The translations under genes and the position numbers were made by a program. From Penium margaritaceum (lineage: Eukaryota > Streptophyta > Zygnematophyceae > Desmidiales > Peniaceae): a stretch of DNA of 64,000 nucleotides. Shown here one piece after another: positions 1 to 9,517 of this stretch. The stretch is taken from the NCBI GenBank assembly GCA_023375785.1, contig SZWC01001529.1, positions 9,281 to 73,280 of the forward strand. Direction: 5' to 3'. Numbering within the stretch: the stretch's first letter is position 1; each line of letters starts with the position of its first letter. The notes beneath the pieces were generated by a model. It was not told the origin of the DNA, ran no database searches, and saw only the letters and a program-made list of their open reading frames with translations.

Positions 1-80
<80 letters not shown>
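1..80. repeat. (TC)n microsatellite
   Basis: About 40 uninterrupted TC dinucleotides run from the window edge to base 80. The true length is unknown because the window starts inside the tract. It lies 160 bp upstream of the first visible CDPK exon, so probably within an intron of that gene. Confidence 0.97.
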
Positions 81-82
<2 letters not shown>

Positions 83-240
83 CCTGATTTTTACATTCAG
101 TCTGCTGCAAACCGTTTTGTGCAAACAAGGGAGATGTTGAGACTGAGACTGTCAGACTCCAAGGGCCATGTCTCGACGGTAGCGGGTAACGGCTGCATCT
201 GGTCGGTGTGCGTTCAACCGTTGGGTTTTCGTCTGCGCAG

Positions 241-3200
241 GCAGCCACTCGTCCAAGGAGATCTTCAAGGCTGTGCTCCGTGGAAACCCGTCCTTTGCCA
301 TCCCCCCCTGGCCGTCGATCTCCGACCAAGCCAAGAACCTCATCCGCTGGATGCTGCAGCCCGACCCCGCCAAGCGCCCCACTGCGCATGACGTCCTCTG
401 TGAGTGAAAAGAAGAAAAAGGAGAACAAAAGACACAGGAAGATTGTGGCAACGAACCTCGTCTGCATCAGACTGTGCATGCTCGAGTGCTTCTGGCACTG
501 GTTGGTTGAGAGTCCCACTGTGACGCAGGACATTTTTCCCTTGCATCTCGCAATCAGAGAAGGTGCAGCAAGAGACAGAAGCTTCTCCCCGGAGAAGGCA
601 CTGCAGAGCAATTGTTGCGCTGTGCGAAACGATTGACATGGCGCTGCTGTCGGAAATATTGGAGCCACTGATTGCCGGCACCTCAGCGCTTGTGTCACAC
701 GCCTTGCAATCTCTCTTTCTCACTCGCTCCAGAGCTGTTGGAGACTCCCCCCACCCTCCAGCTCGCCTGGGGAGAGAGCTCTAGCTGGTCTCTCCGGAAT
801 GTCTATGGGTGAAGGGGGTGGAGGGGTGGGGCTGACGACCTGTGTATGTTTCCCTTTTGGTGAGGTTTTGCTGCGTTGTCCAACCGACCGTGCAATGCAG
901 GCCATCCATGGCTGGCCGAGCCTGGCGTGGCTCCGGAGGACCCACTCCCGCCTGTCGTGCTCAGCCGCCTCAAGCAGTTCACGTCCATGGTCAAGCTCAA
1001 GCGCGTCGCCATGAAGGTGCGTCGCGTCGCAGTGGTCTTCTTGCTCTCGCTTTGCATGCGACGTGTGCTCTGCGTGCCTTGTGCGCCTCCTCTGCAGGGA
1101 GCCTGCATCTTCTGCACATGTGTGTGTTGTCAAAGTTGTGCTTGGGTTTCTATCTGTTGCCCACTGTACAACAAAGCAAGTGTATGGGGGTGTCTTGTCG
1201 AGCACTTGGTTTCATTCCGTTGGCTCTGCAGCGATGGTGGCTGCGTTGCGGTGTGGGGGCAGTAGGTGGAGTGAAAGCCGTTAGTCAGTGTGTAGTCATT
1301 GGCGAGGCGTTGCTCCAAATGCCCACAAGGCGTTCACACAAAGGGAGAAAGAAAGTTGCCGATAACCCTTGTGCATGTTGCGGTCAGTCGGTGTACATGA
1401 ATTTGACAGCCGCCGTTTCATCTCAGTTTCTTATGAAAGCAATCAAATGAATGAAAAGGAGAGCAAAAGCGGTCATGGCCATGTTGACCTGGACCTTCAA
1501 CCACCCTAGGGAGGTCGAAGGCTTAGGTCAACATGGCCATGACGGCTTTTGAAGGTCTGTAAGGTCAACCTCCCGACCTCCCCCCCCCTCTTGGCACTGG
1601 TTTTTTTTATGACTCGTGGGTCAAGCTCAGGACCTGTAAGTTGGCATTTCTTAGCACAATGCGCCTATGCGAGACGTTGCTGAAAGAGGGGGAGGGTGTT
1701 TGATTTCATTTTCTTCTTTTTTGAAAACGTGTCACCCATCCATGATCCAAGTGTCATCGAATGCTTTATGGGACATTGAATTCTCATGCAAGTATGCATG
1801 AACGACTACGGTGGATTTGTGATGTACATAATCTGAAACATATGCAAGCAAATTCTCAGGTCAATCTCACAGCATTTTCATTTTTGTCGACCTTCGACAT
1901 CGACCTAGTAGGCAGGGAGGTCCAGGTCTACCTCCCGACCTCGACCTCGACAACGAGAGGTCAACATAGGGCCATGGACTGGCACATCCATGTGCTATGA
2001 AATCGTGCCGCCACCTCCTGGCACCAACTGATGGAGAGACGCTGATGAACGCAGGCTTCCACCAGTGCCAGTGACGTCCGAGCCCATGGCCTCTTTGCCT
2101 TGGGTAGGGCGGATGAGGGGATGACGAGGAAGAAGGGGTCGCTCCTTGGTGCCTTCAGTCCTCCTCACCACCTGGCCTCTTAGAATGAGCTTCTCAACAT
2201 GAGCTGCTTGTCTGGAGCTGCGTCCCCCTGCGCCCTTCCCAGGTTAGGGGCAGGCCCGGAGCAACGAAACCAGGAACCGTGCCTTCGCTTTTTTGTTTTC
2301 GAGCATGTTGGGTTAGGTGGACCCCAAGTGCACGGCTGTCTAGTACAACCCCAGGATGAACATCTTGGAGTAAGTCCCTTGGGAAGCATGTGAGCTTCCT
2401 TGTGAGCAAAACCTGTGAGTCATTCGCCCTTGAGGCTGGACGTGCAGCTCGAGCGCATGACGGTTGGCTTGACTGGGTGTCAACCGGGCATGGTCTGTGT
2501 GCTTCCCCTGTCGAGGCAGGACGGCCCCTACACACCTTATTTTCAACAACCCTGGAGCTGATGCTGTCAGCCCTGTGGAATCCGAGCCAGTGCTTGCATG
2601 CACGCACTTGCTTGCTACCCCCTCTCCCGGTTTGCATGATCTCGCTCTCCCGTGAGATCGTGCAACGAGTGGCACATCCGCAAGGCTTATGCTTGGAAGC
2701 TTGCGCGCGCGTGTGCGACGGTGGTGGTGCAGGTGATCGCGGAGGGCCTGCGCGAGGAGGAGATTGCAGGGCTGAAGGAGATGTTCCAGATGATGGACAC
2801 GGACGGCAGCGGCACTATCACCCTGGAGGAGCTGCAAGTGGGGCTTAAGAAGGTCGGAGCACACCTCACCGATGCAGAGATTGCAAAGATTATGGAAGAG
2901 GTATGTGCAGCGGTGTCCGCTCTTTCCTGCAGACAGCTCTCATTTTGCCTGCTCTCCTCTGTCTTAGCATTCTCCTGGAAGCCACGTTTCTTAAGAAGGT
3001 CGGAGCACACTTCACCGATGCGGATGTTGCTTTCCTTACTCGGCAGAAAGGAGGGGAGCGAGCATGGGTGCAATGTGATCGTCAGAAAGCCTCGTGTTTC
3101 TCTCATTTGAGTGAGGCAATGGTGCAGCTGCAAGGTGGAGGATAGAGCTGTACTTTTGGGAACCCTTTACGACACAGAGTGCCAGAGTGTGTTTCGGAGA

Positions 3201-4309
3201 GTCCTTTGGTTGCGTCCACCTTTTGCGAACACAGACACGTCCTCAAGACTGAGGTCGTCGCAGAGTTTGTGAGATCTTACTGATTTCAGGTTCTGCTTCT
3301 CAGACTTCTGATGCTGTGTGTGTACGTGTGCCAAAGTGTGTGTGCCGAACTCCATGCCGTGGCGTCCATTCTCTGCATGGGGATGTGTGTGCTTGCAGAC
3401 GGACATTGACCACAGCGGCGAGATTGAGTACGGGGAGTTCCTGGCAGCCACGTTGAACCTGAGCAAGATTGACCGGCAAGAGAACCTCATGAAGGCGTTT
3501 GAGTACTTTGATGCGGACGGTAGCGGGCAGATTTCAATGGAGGAACTGCAGAAGGCGTGTGAGGAGCTGAAGCTGAGCAAGGAGGAGATTGAATCGATGA
3601 TGAGCGAGATCGACACCAACAATGTACGTTGTGTTGTGTTGTGTTGTGTTGTGTTGGTTGGCGTGCGGGGTGAGCTTGTGGGGTCTGTGGACGGGGACGG
3701 ATGCTGGAGTGCTGCCTGGGATTTCGATGTTCTTGAACTCCTGTTGCCCTGCCCAACTTGCCATCTTCAGCTGTTGTGCTCCATTCACTTGCATTTGTGG
3801 GTTGTTGGGTAAGGGGGGAGTTGGTGAGGTTGTGTAGATGCATCGTAGAACGCACGGTGGAAGTACTGTCTTCACCAGTCTCTGTCGAGGTGCCACTTGT
3901 TGACAAGTGGCACCTCGACAGGACAAGCAACAGGCAACAGCAATGCACATTCACCCTCAACCCCTGGTCTGACGCTGGGGCAGGTCGTATCACCCTCAAC
4001 CCCTGGTCTGACGCTGGGGCAGGTCGTATCACCCTCAACCCCTGGTCTACTGGCTCTTTTGCAGCTCCATCTCCTGCCTCGTTCTCCCCTCACCTTTATT
4101 GTTCTCTCCATCCTTGGCTGAGCCGTTTGGGATGTGTCTGGCGCCGACCTCTCTCATGCATGCAGGACGGCACCATTGACTACCAGGAGTTTGTGGCGAT
4201 GATGCGCAAGACCCAGACCGGAGGTCTGAGCCGGCGGGACATCATGGATGGCAACTACGGCATGTCCGCACGGGAGATGAGCTCCGCCTCCTTCCGCGAG
4301 CTTCTGTGA
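241..4309 (+). CDS. CDPK: calcium-dependent protein kinase (CDPK), C-terminal five exons
   Basis: Five exons join in phase through GT-AG introns: 241-399, 901-1016, 2733-2900, 3399-3623 and 4166-4309 (TGA at 4307-4309), giving about 270 residues. Exon 1 encodes kinase subdomains X-XI ([11 protein letters not shown], then PWPSIS, NLIRWML and [12 protein letters not shown]). Exon 2 supplies the CHPWL that ends the catalytic domain, then the autoinhibitory junction ([19 protein letters not shown]). Exons 3-5 carry four EF-hands with canonical loops: [36 protein letters not shown] and [12 protein letters not shown]. In this family calcium binding by the EF-hands releases the pseudosubstrate segment from the Ser/Thr kinase. 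The kinase N-lobe and start codon lie upstream of the window, so myristoylation and substrate cannot be judged. The tail after EF4 (about 30 residues, ending FRELL) is rich in Ser, Met and Arg. All EF loops keep their acidic ligands. Identity is near certain; the exact subfamily is not. Confidence 0.95.
1465..1550. repeat. 86-bp near-perfect palindrome in CDPK intron
   Basis: The segment reads nearly the same on both strands around a CCCTAGGG centre (1504-1511). The 43-bp arms have six non-complementary pairs, two of which would be G-U in RNA. It lies in the 1.7-kb intron 1017-2732. It could be a fold-back/MITE remnant or a hairpin RNA precursor; no target duplication was found. A related, more decayed stretch with the same AGGTCAACAT...GGCCATG motif ends near 1976. 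Confidence 0.8.
1562..1976. repeat. decayed repeat related to the adjacent palindrome
   Basis: The motifs AGGTCAACCTCCCGACCTC (from 1562) and a similar copy near 1923, followed by AGGTCAACATAGGGCCATGG at 1958-1977, echo the arms of the 1465-1550 palindrome. The segment may be the rest of a small inverted-repeat element in the CDPK intron. No ORF here is credible. Confidence 0.35.
2990..3030 (+). pseudogene. partial copy of a CDPK exon inside the next intron
   Basis: These 41 bases match 2844-2884 of the EF1 exon at 37 positions. Read in the same frame the copy gives [14 protein letters not shown] against [14 protein letters not shown] in the exon, so the three amino-acid changes are conservative. 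It lies between the exons at 2733-2900 and 3399-3623. No clear 3' acceptor directly precedes it and the open frame runs on into unrelated sequence to about 3145, so it looks like a partial exon duplication and not an alternative exon. Similarity may extend weakly back to 2974. Confidence 0.7.
3624..3660. repeat. TGTGT/GTTGT pentamer run at intron donor
   Basis: The intron begins GTACGTT and continues as about five copies of a GTTGT pentamer. It is a simple repeat directly at the 5' splice site of the CDPK intron 3624-4165. Confidence 0.8.
3883..3920. repeat. perfect 18-bp inverted repeat, 2-base loop
   Basis: TGTCGAGGTGCCACTTGT at 3883-3900 is followed after two bases by its exact reverse complement at 3903-3920. 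This 38-bp cruciform-capable hairpin is in the CDPK intron 3624-4165, 32 bp before a 39-bp tandem repeat. Confidence 0.95.
3952..4049. repeat. 39-bp minisatellite, 2.5 copies
   Basis: Units starting CACCCTCAACCCCTGGTCT begin at 3952, 3991 and 4030. The first two are identical over 39 bp and the third breaks off after about 20 bp. The repeat is wholly within the CDPK intron. Confidence 0.93.
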
Positions 4310-4952
4310 CCCGCCCCGACCTACCTCATTTTGTCTGCAGCATTGCAGGTTGGTTGTGGGAAGGGTACAGGGGTAATGCACGTCCTGACTGACCTGTCGT
4401 CGGTCCTCACTCCTGCACACCCAGAGCAGTGGAGCGAAACCCCCTGTGCAGCCCTTTTCTGCCCCCATCCTCCGTTGAAGCCGGGATTGCCTGGGAGTGA
4501 TGGCATCAAGTAAGCACGTGCCGTAAACATTGGAGCTGCTGGTAGGCATTGGATTTTGNCGGCACCATTGACTACCAGGAGTTTGTGGCGATGATGCGCA
4601 AGACCCAGACCGGAGGTCTGAGCCGGCGGGACATCATGGATGGCAACTACGGCATGTCCGCACGGGAGATGAGCTCCGCCTCCTTCCGCGAGCTTCTGTG
4701 ACCCGCCCCGACCTACCTCATTTTGTCTGCAGCATTGCAGGTTGGTTGTGGGAAGGGTACAGGGGTAATGCACGTCCTGACTGACCTGTCGTCGGTCCTC
4801 ACTCCCGCACACCCAGAGCAGTGGAGCGAAACCCCCTGTGCAGCCCTTTTCTGCCCCCATCCTCAGTTGTTGAAGCCGGGATTGCCTGGGAGTGATGGCA
4901 TCAAGTTAGCATGTGCTGTAAACATCGGAGCTGCTGGTAGGCATCGGATTTT
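4168..4952 (+). repeat. direct duplication of last CDPK exon and 3' flank around a single N
   Basis: Bases 4168-4558 and 4560-4952 are the same sequence with a handful of substitutions and one 3-bp indel, separated by one N at 4559. The unit holds all but two bases of the final CDPK exon plus about 250 bp of 3' flank. Because the junction is an N and the divergence is allele-like, the joining of two haplotypes in assembly is at least as likely as a real tandem duplication. Confidence 0.93.
4560..4701 (+). pseudogene. second copy of terminal CDPK exon (EF4 and tail)
   Basis: This copy encodes the end of EF-hand 4 (GTIDYQEF) through the same C-terminal tail and TGA (4699-4701), identical in protein to 4168-4309. 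It has no splice acceptor, since the N falls exactly where the acceptor would be, and no upstream exons. It is a duplicate last exon or an assembly artefact, not a separate gene. Confidence 0.85.
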
Positions 4953-6377
4953 GGTTTTTTGTTTTGCTTTCTGGAGCCCCAGCTGAGCATGTTTGGGCTT
5001 GGGCTTGAACAACTGACATTCGGCAGTCCAGCTGGGGGACAGTCCAGCTTCGGCTGCTGAGAACAGTCAAAGCAGCAGTGGCCGTCTGCGTCCCAGACCT
5101 CCTGAAGCCCGAGTTTGCCATGATTCTGGCAACAGAAGTCATGCAGGACATGCATGCCGTAGGGAGAATTGCTGAACGTTTTTGTTGACGCTGACTGTGT
5201 CCTCTGCTGGGCATTCTTTCAGCCAGGCTTGCTGCTGTGATTGCTTGGTCTTTACCAACCTTGGGTCTGCAGGTTGCGATCTTTGGATCCCCTTTTGAGG
5301 TCTACATCGTGGTGTCATGGTGTCGTGTGTTGACCTTGGGCTGCAGAAAGGGCTCGCAAGCACCCCTGACTTGCACCAGCACTAACTTATGTCAACAACT
5401 GTTCACCACTGCAACGCCTCCAGAGACAAGCTGTATGCCTCCTGACTTTGCTTTGTTGCTTTGTTGGAAATCGTTGGCTGTGCTGTGGTGCACCTGGTTT
5501 TTGGGAAACAAGAATGGCACGCGGCTGAGGCTGGGAGAAGGCAAGGGGTAGCAGTTTGTACTCCAGGGCTTCTGGATTGGGTAGGGTGGTGGGCTGCTTG
5601 AGCATGTGAGAACCGCGAAGAAAGTGTGAAGATGGCAGCATATAGCTACTCTGGTAGACTGTCTCGTCTTGACTTCGAGGGTTTCATCAACATCATTATT
5701 CAGTGCAATGGTACAGGATGTCCAGATGACAGTCTTTGTGTGGGCTTTGTGTAGGTGAGTGTAGGCAACAATAACGGCAATGTGTATTCAGAATTGGGGA
5801 AGATTTTGTCCGACAAGGTGCAAACCAATGGAGATTGTGCCTTCCAGTAAGCAGCATGGTTCAATGCCAATCCACCCATGGGCAGCAGTGATAAAGTACC
5901 GAAGTATAATCTAACCCAGTTGGATGACTCTCTAGGATGGACGCCACAGCTGATGTGTCTGCTCAAGCAGTAGTGTAGGCCTTGCAAGCCCAAGATTTGG
6001 GTAATGAAGCAGCCGCATCCAACAAAGTAGGAAAGGGACATTGTAGCTTCTATTTCCATCAGCATGACTAATAAGCGATGAGGCAAAGTGAGGGAGGTGA
6101 TGTGCCACAGAGGAATCATAATCGAGCGAACATGGCTTTTTCAAGACACCTTCATTTGTGGAGGAAACTCCATTTTGATCCATGCAAAACTGCTTTCATA
6201 TCCTAACCCCAGGTAAACTAGGGGTTTTATGTTTTTACTTCAGGGATAAATCAACCCAAGGGCTCGAGTTCTTCCTTACCCCTTACGGGAGGACCCGCTT
6301 TCTCGAGGCATGATCGTGGAGGCCAGCAATTGGGCGACGATCGACCTGTTAGCTTGTTTTGCGATTCGAGATGGCTA
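4953..6377. other. intergenic stretch, no recognisable gene
   Basis: Open frames of up to 139 codons exist on both strands (for example minus 5700-6119), but none shows a known motif, a supporting splice pattern or a paralogue in the window. No repeat structure was seen. It separates the CDPK 3' end from the left end of the MULE. Confidence 0.5.
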
Positions 6378-6386
6378 TTGTTGATA
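6378..6386. repeat. 9-bp target-site duplication, left copy (TTGTTGATA)
   Basis: TTGTTGATA directly abuts the GGGT that starts the transposon. The identical 9-mer lies at 14115-14123 directly after the other end. Nine bases is the usual target duplication of Mutator-like elements. Confidence 0.9.
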
Positions 6387-6530
6387 GGGTTTGGTCACCA
6401 TATACCCAGTTTTCGGAACTATATAGCTCATTCGCCCGTTGTCAGTCGGAAAATAACGCAGGTATCAATGGACCGTCGAAAATAACGCAGGTATCAACGC
6501 TGAGCGAGAAAGCAACTAGCTGCCCACGCG
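6387..6530. repeat. MULE left terminal inverted repeat region
   Basis: The region starts GGGTTTGGTCACCATATACCC. Further in is a direct repeat of about 25 bp, at 6445-6470 and 6475-6499 (GTCGAAAATAACGCAGGTAT), then AGAAAGCAACTAGCTGCCC. These subterminal motifs resemble, in inverted orientation, the 30-bp repeats at the right end (CGCCCGTCG, AGAAAAGCAACCAGCCGCCC). The promoter of the plus-strand Trp/Pro-rich genes probably lies here or just inside. TATATAG occurs at 6421. Confidence 0.65.
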
Positions 6531-7054
6531 GTTAAAAAAATCACTCATACGGGAATGGAGATAAATTAATAGCTCCGTAGCCCACGCACTATTCGCTCAG
6601 TCTTGAATAGTAACGGAGCGGAACCCCTTTGTTTAAGCGCAGGTCCATCACCAAACCTCCGGCAGTGGTCCGGCAGACGCAGATCGTGGAAAAATATTGT
6701 GCACAAACCCTGCTTTGTCGGGCCTAGGTTCGACGCATTTCGCTGCACGTTTGTGCAGCAGTTGCAAAAGAACTCTACGTGCGTGGACGCATACGACACG
6801 TGTCATCGCACATCTTTCTGACGAATGATATGTCGCCGCTACAGCCAACCGACGACATCGTCGACAGCGTGGATCACTAGGTAGTACGCCAACCGCCACC
6901 TTTTTAGCGACAACGACCACTTTTGATGTGACGTACTCAAAAGGATACGAAAGGCGAACTGTAGCTCGAACCGAGCTCATAAATGGAGTTCATAACGTTA
7001 GTCTACGGTGAATTGGTAAGCTGTCGTTCACGACGTTGTATTCAATCGCAGGCC

Positions 7055-7342
7055 ATGGCGTCCTCGCACCACTTGTCGCTGAAGGGGCGTCCGTTGCCCC
7101 CGCTCCAGATGTGGGCGGGTGTTGTCGAGGATACTAGCCACATGGACCTGTACGATGCGTGGATCGGGTGGCTTAACATCAAGCACATGTGGGACTCCAA
7201 AGGACTCGGCCCATGTCCAGCCGACCCATACACCATGTGCTGGCTGATGGGTGTCAAACCGCCGCATCCCCCTTTTGCATGGTGCCCGCCTCACTGGCAG
7301 CCGTGGGTCCATCCGGACCCACTCTGGTGTGCGAGAATGTAG
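7055..7342 (+). CDS. small Trp/Pro-rich protein of unknown function, copy 1 (95 aa)
   Basis: I do not recognise the family. The protein has nine Trp and many Pro and His residues and four Cys. The start at 7055 is chosen because MASSHHLSLKGRPLPPLQMW aligns with MALSDLLKLRGRLMPPLQLW of copy 2; an in-frame ATG at 6983 would add 24 unmatched residues. The C-terminus WCPPHWQPWVHPDPLWCAR is identical in both copies. Across those 19 codons nine differ and every change is silent, which indicates selection on this reading frame. Other shared blocks are DAW..W, N(I/M)K, WDSK and MGVK. There is no signal peptide or membrane segment. It lies inside the MULE, convergent to the transposase, so it may be an accessory transposon protein (mudrB-like position) or a captured host gene. 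Confidence 0.7.
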   Translation: MASSHHLSLKGRPLPPLQMWAGVVEDTSHMDLYDAWIGWLNIKHMWDSKGLGPCPADPYTMCWLMGVKPPHPPFAWCPPHWQPWVHPDPLWCARM

Positions 7343-7473
7343 ACGGAAACTTCTGATAGGAGAAATAGTGTTGTAGACGCGTTTTATTCGTCAACCACGG
7401 CTTCTTGTCAATTGTACAAGTCACCACTAGTGCTATCTTGATTTCTTGACTTGCATCGTTGTCGCTTGCAAAC

Positions 7474-7797
7474 ATGGCTCTTTCCGATCTGTTGAAGCTG
7501 CGAGGTCGTCTGATGCCGCCGCTCCAGTTGTGGGACGGAGGACCGGATGCTCCTAGATATGGTCCATGGGGCGAACTACTTCCTCCACGACCCCGTATGG
7601 ACCAGTTTGATGCATGGGTTGCGTGGAAGAACATGAAAAGCCGCTGGGACTCGAAGAATATGGGCCAACCTCCAAGTGATCCATTCGACATGTGCGGCAT
7701 CATGGGTGTGAAGTGGCCACATTGGCGTCCTATATGGTGCCCTCCACACTGGCAGCCATGGGTGCATCCGGATCCTTTATGGTGCGCCAGACTCTGA
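7474..7797 (+). CDS. small Trp/Pro-rich protein of unknown function, copy 2 (107 aa)
   Basis: This is a paralogue of the 95-residue protein at 7055, starting 419 bp downstream of it in the same orientation. It has eleven Trp, and keeps three Cys in DMCG, WCPPHW and LWCARL. Relative to copy 1 it carries extra residues in the middle (around RYGPWGELLPPRPRM). The shared start region, DAW..W block, WDSK, MGVK and the 19-residue C-terminal block make the relationship plain, and the silent differences between copies favour a real protein. A simple intronless frame is assumed. Trp-rich clusters with conserved Cys and His could bind metal or nucleic acid, but that is a guess. Confidence 0.7.
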   Translation: MALSDLLKLRGRLMPPLQLWDGGPDAPRYGPWGELLPPRPRMDQFDAWVAWKNMKSRWDSKNMGQPPSDPFDMCGIMGVKWPHWRPIWCPPHWQPWVHPDPLWCARL

Positions 7798-7820
7798 CCG
7801 CAGACTCCACACTGGCAGTC

Positions 7821-9043
7821 AGGCAATGTATGGCTTCATTTCAATACGTTGGAGCACATGTGCATGTTTTGGAACGTGAAGGAGCTTCTGGGTTCCTATG
7901 TGGGGCCCACCCCACTGGGAGCCATGGGTGCATCCGGATCCTGTATGCTTTGCTTGACTCTGACCGCGGACTGTGGTGTACGATAGGGTACATGCGACAT
8001 TTTTACAACACGTTTTATATCCAGAATACCCGGTATTCTTCCTATATTGTGATACAATTTTCATACCCACATGTCAGGTATATTACACATGAATGCAATG
8101 TGCCCTCCATGGTGGCATACAGTAACAACTGCGTTATGCAGCACTTGCACATGTCGAACCTGGTGAATGCGCCTCGGTGGAAAACGTACTCCAATTTCTG
8201 CACGTAAGGGTGTTGTACATCACAGTATGAAGACCTGTGCTGCACAAGGCAATGTATGGCTTCATTTCAATACGTTGGAGCACATGTGCATGTTTTGGAA
8301 CGTGAAGGAGCTTCTGGGTTCCTATGTGGGGCCAACCCCACTGGGAGCCATGGGTGCATCCGGATCCTATATGCTCTGCTTGACTCTGACCGCGGACTGT
8401 GGTGTACGATAGGGTACATGCGACATTTTTATAACACGTTTTATATCCAGAATACCCGGTATTCTTCCTATATTGTGATACTATTTTAATACCCACATGT
8501 CAGGTATACTACACATGAATGCAATGTGCCCTCCATGGTGCCATATAGTAACAACTACGTTATGCAGCACTTGCACATGTCAAACCTGGTGAATGCGCCT
8601 CGGTGGAAAACGTACTCCAATGTCTGCACGTAAGGGTGTTGTACAGCACAGTATGAAGACCTGTGCTGTACAAGGCAATGTATGGCTTCATTTCAATACG
8701 TTGGAGCACATGTGCATGTTTTGGAACGTGAAGGAGCTTCTGGGTTCCTATGTGGGGCCCACCCCACTGGGAGCCATGGGTGCATCCGGATCCTATATGC
8801 TCTGCTTGACTCTGACCGCGGACTGTGGTGTACGATAGGGTACATTCGACATTTTTACAACACGTTTTATATCCATAGTACCCGGTATTCTTCCTATATT
8901 GTGATGCTATTTTAATACCCACATGTCAGGTACATTACAGATGAATGCAATGTGCCCTCCATGGTGGCATACAGTAACAACTGCGTTATGTAGCACTTGC
9001 ACATGTCGAACCTGGTGAATGCGCCTTGGTGGAAAACGTACTC
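7821..9043 (+). repeat. 426-bp tandem array, 2.9 copies, derived from the Trp/Pro-rich gene
   Basis: Units begin at 7821, 8247 and 8673, each with AGGCAATGTATGGCTTCATT, a spacing of exactly 426 bp. They are nearly identical and the third stops near 9043. Each holds a decayed 3' part of the upstream gene and a following flank (ACAACACGTTTTATATCC) that resembles sequence after copy 1. The unit length is close to the 419-bp spacing of the two intact genes, so the array probably grew by repeated unequal exchange of one gene-sized unit. Confidence 0.9.
7898..7957 (+). pseudogene. decayed 3' copy of Trp/Pro-rich gene, unit 1
   Basis: The frame MWGPPHWEPWVHPDPVCFA then stop matches the conserved C-terminal block, with Cys to Gly, Gln to Glu, Leu to Val and Trp to Cys changes. 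Upstream, NVWLHFNTLEHM..WNVKEL in another frame echoes the DAW..W..NMK..WDSK block, so frame has been lost. The same relic recurs 426 and 852 bp downstream in units 2 and 3 (ending near 8383 and 8809). Confidence 0.75.
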
Positions 9044-9109
9044 TAACTTGTGAATGAAGCAAACGTTTGGTCAACTTTTGCAACATGACTACATTCAACC
9101 ACCCTTTGG

Positions 9110-9517
9110 TCACTGGAACGGACCTGGTTTGCCGTTCACAATCCAACGCTGGACTTGTGGGGGTAGTGTATGGATCCATCCAATAATGTCGCACATGGGG
9201 CACAAGAGCACAGGCCCGGACGAAGCCACTGCAGGAACCGGATGAATGATCGTCTCTTCTTCAAGTTCGTCTTCAGCATCGTAGAAGACGTCTTCGGGAT
9301 TTAACTCTGATAGAACATCTATGTCAAATGGTTGTGGGCACGTGCTGTAGTACACATGGAGCTGTAGACGCCTCCATTCCATGTCGAACTTTGACAGCAA
9401 GTAACAAGTACTGGCTCCACAAAGAAAAGAAGTCACAAGAGGTACTGCTCCCGGGAATACCGTGCACTCCATGTTGAAAGAAGGACAATGTTCGAGAGCT
9501 ATACAAATGACTGTCAT
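9110..9517 (-). CDS. hypothetical ORF inside the MULE (135 codons)
   Basis: This open frame on the transposase strand encodes a Cys-rich first half, then an acidic stretch (NPEDVFYDAEDELEEE) and a tail with LLCPMCDIIGW. I recognise no family. It lies between the array of decayed Trp/Pro-rich copies and the transposase 3' end. No splice partner is clear and no paralogue is present in the window, so it may be a chance frame. The acidic segment is mildly in favour of coding. Confidence 0.3.
   Translation of the reverse strand: MTVICIALEHCPSFNMECTVFPGAVPLVTSFLCGASTCYLLSKFDMEWRRLQLHVYYSTCPQPFDIDVLSELNPEDVFYDAEDELEEETIIHPVPAVASSGPVLLCPMCDIIGWIHTLPPQVQRWIVNGKPGPFQ

Noticed and set aside
4331-4986. 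Paired identical 60-87 codon frames after the CDPK stop
   Set aside because: They sit in the duplicated 3' flank and appear twice only because that segment is duplicated; no motif.
5700-6183. Minus-strand frames of 83-139 codons between CDPK and MULE
   Set aside because: No motif, paralogue or splice support; composition is like the surrounding non-coding DNA.
7254-7826. 190-codon minus-strand frame over the Trp/Pro-rich genes
   Set aside because: Codon differences between the two paralogues are silent in the plus frame, so the minus frame is a shadow.
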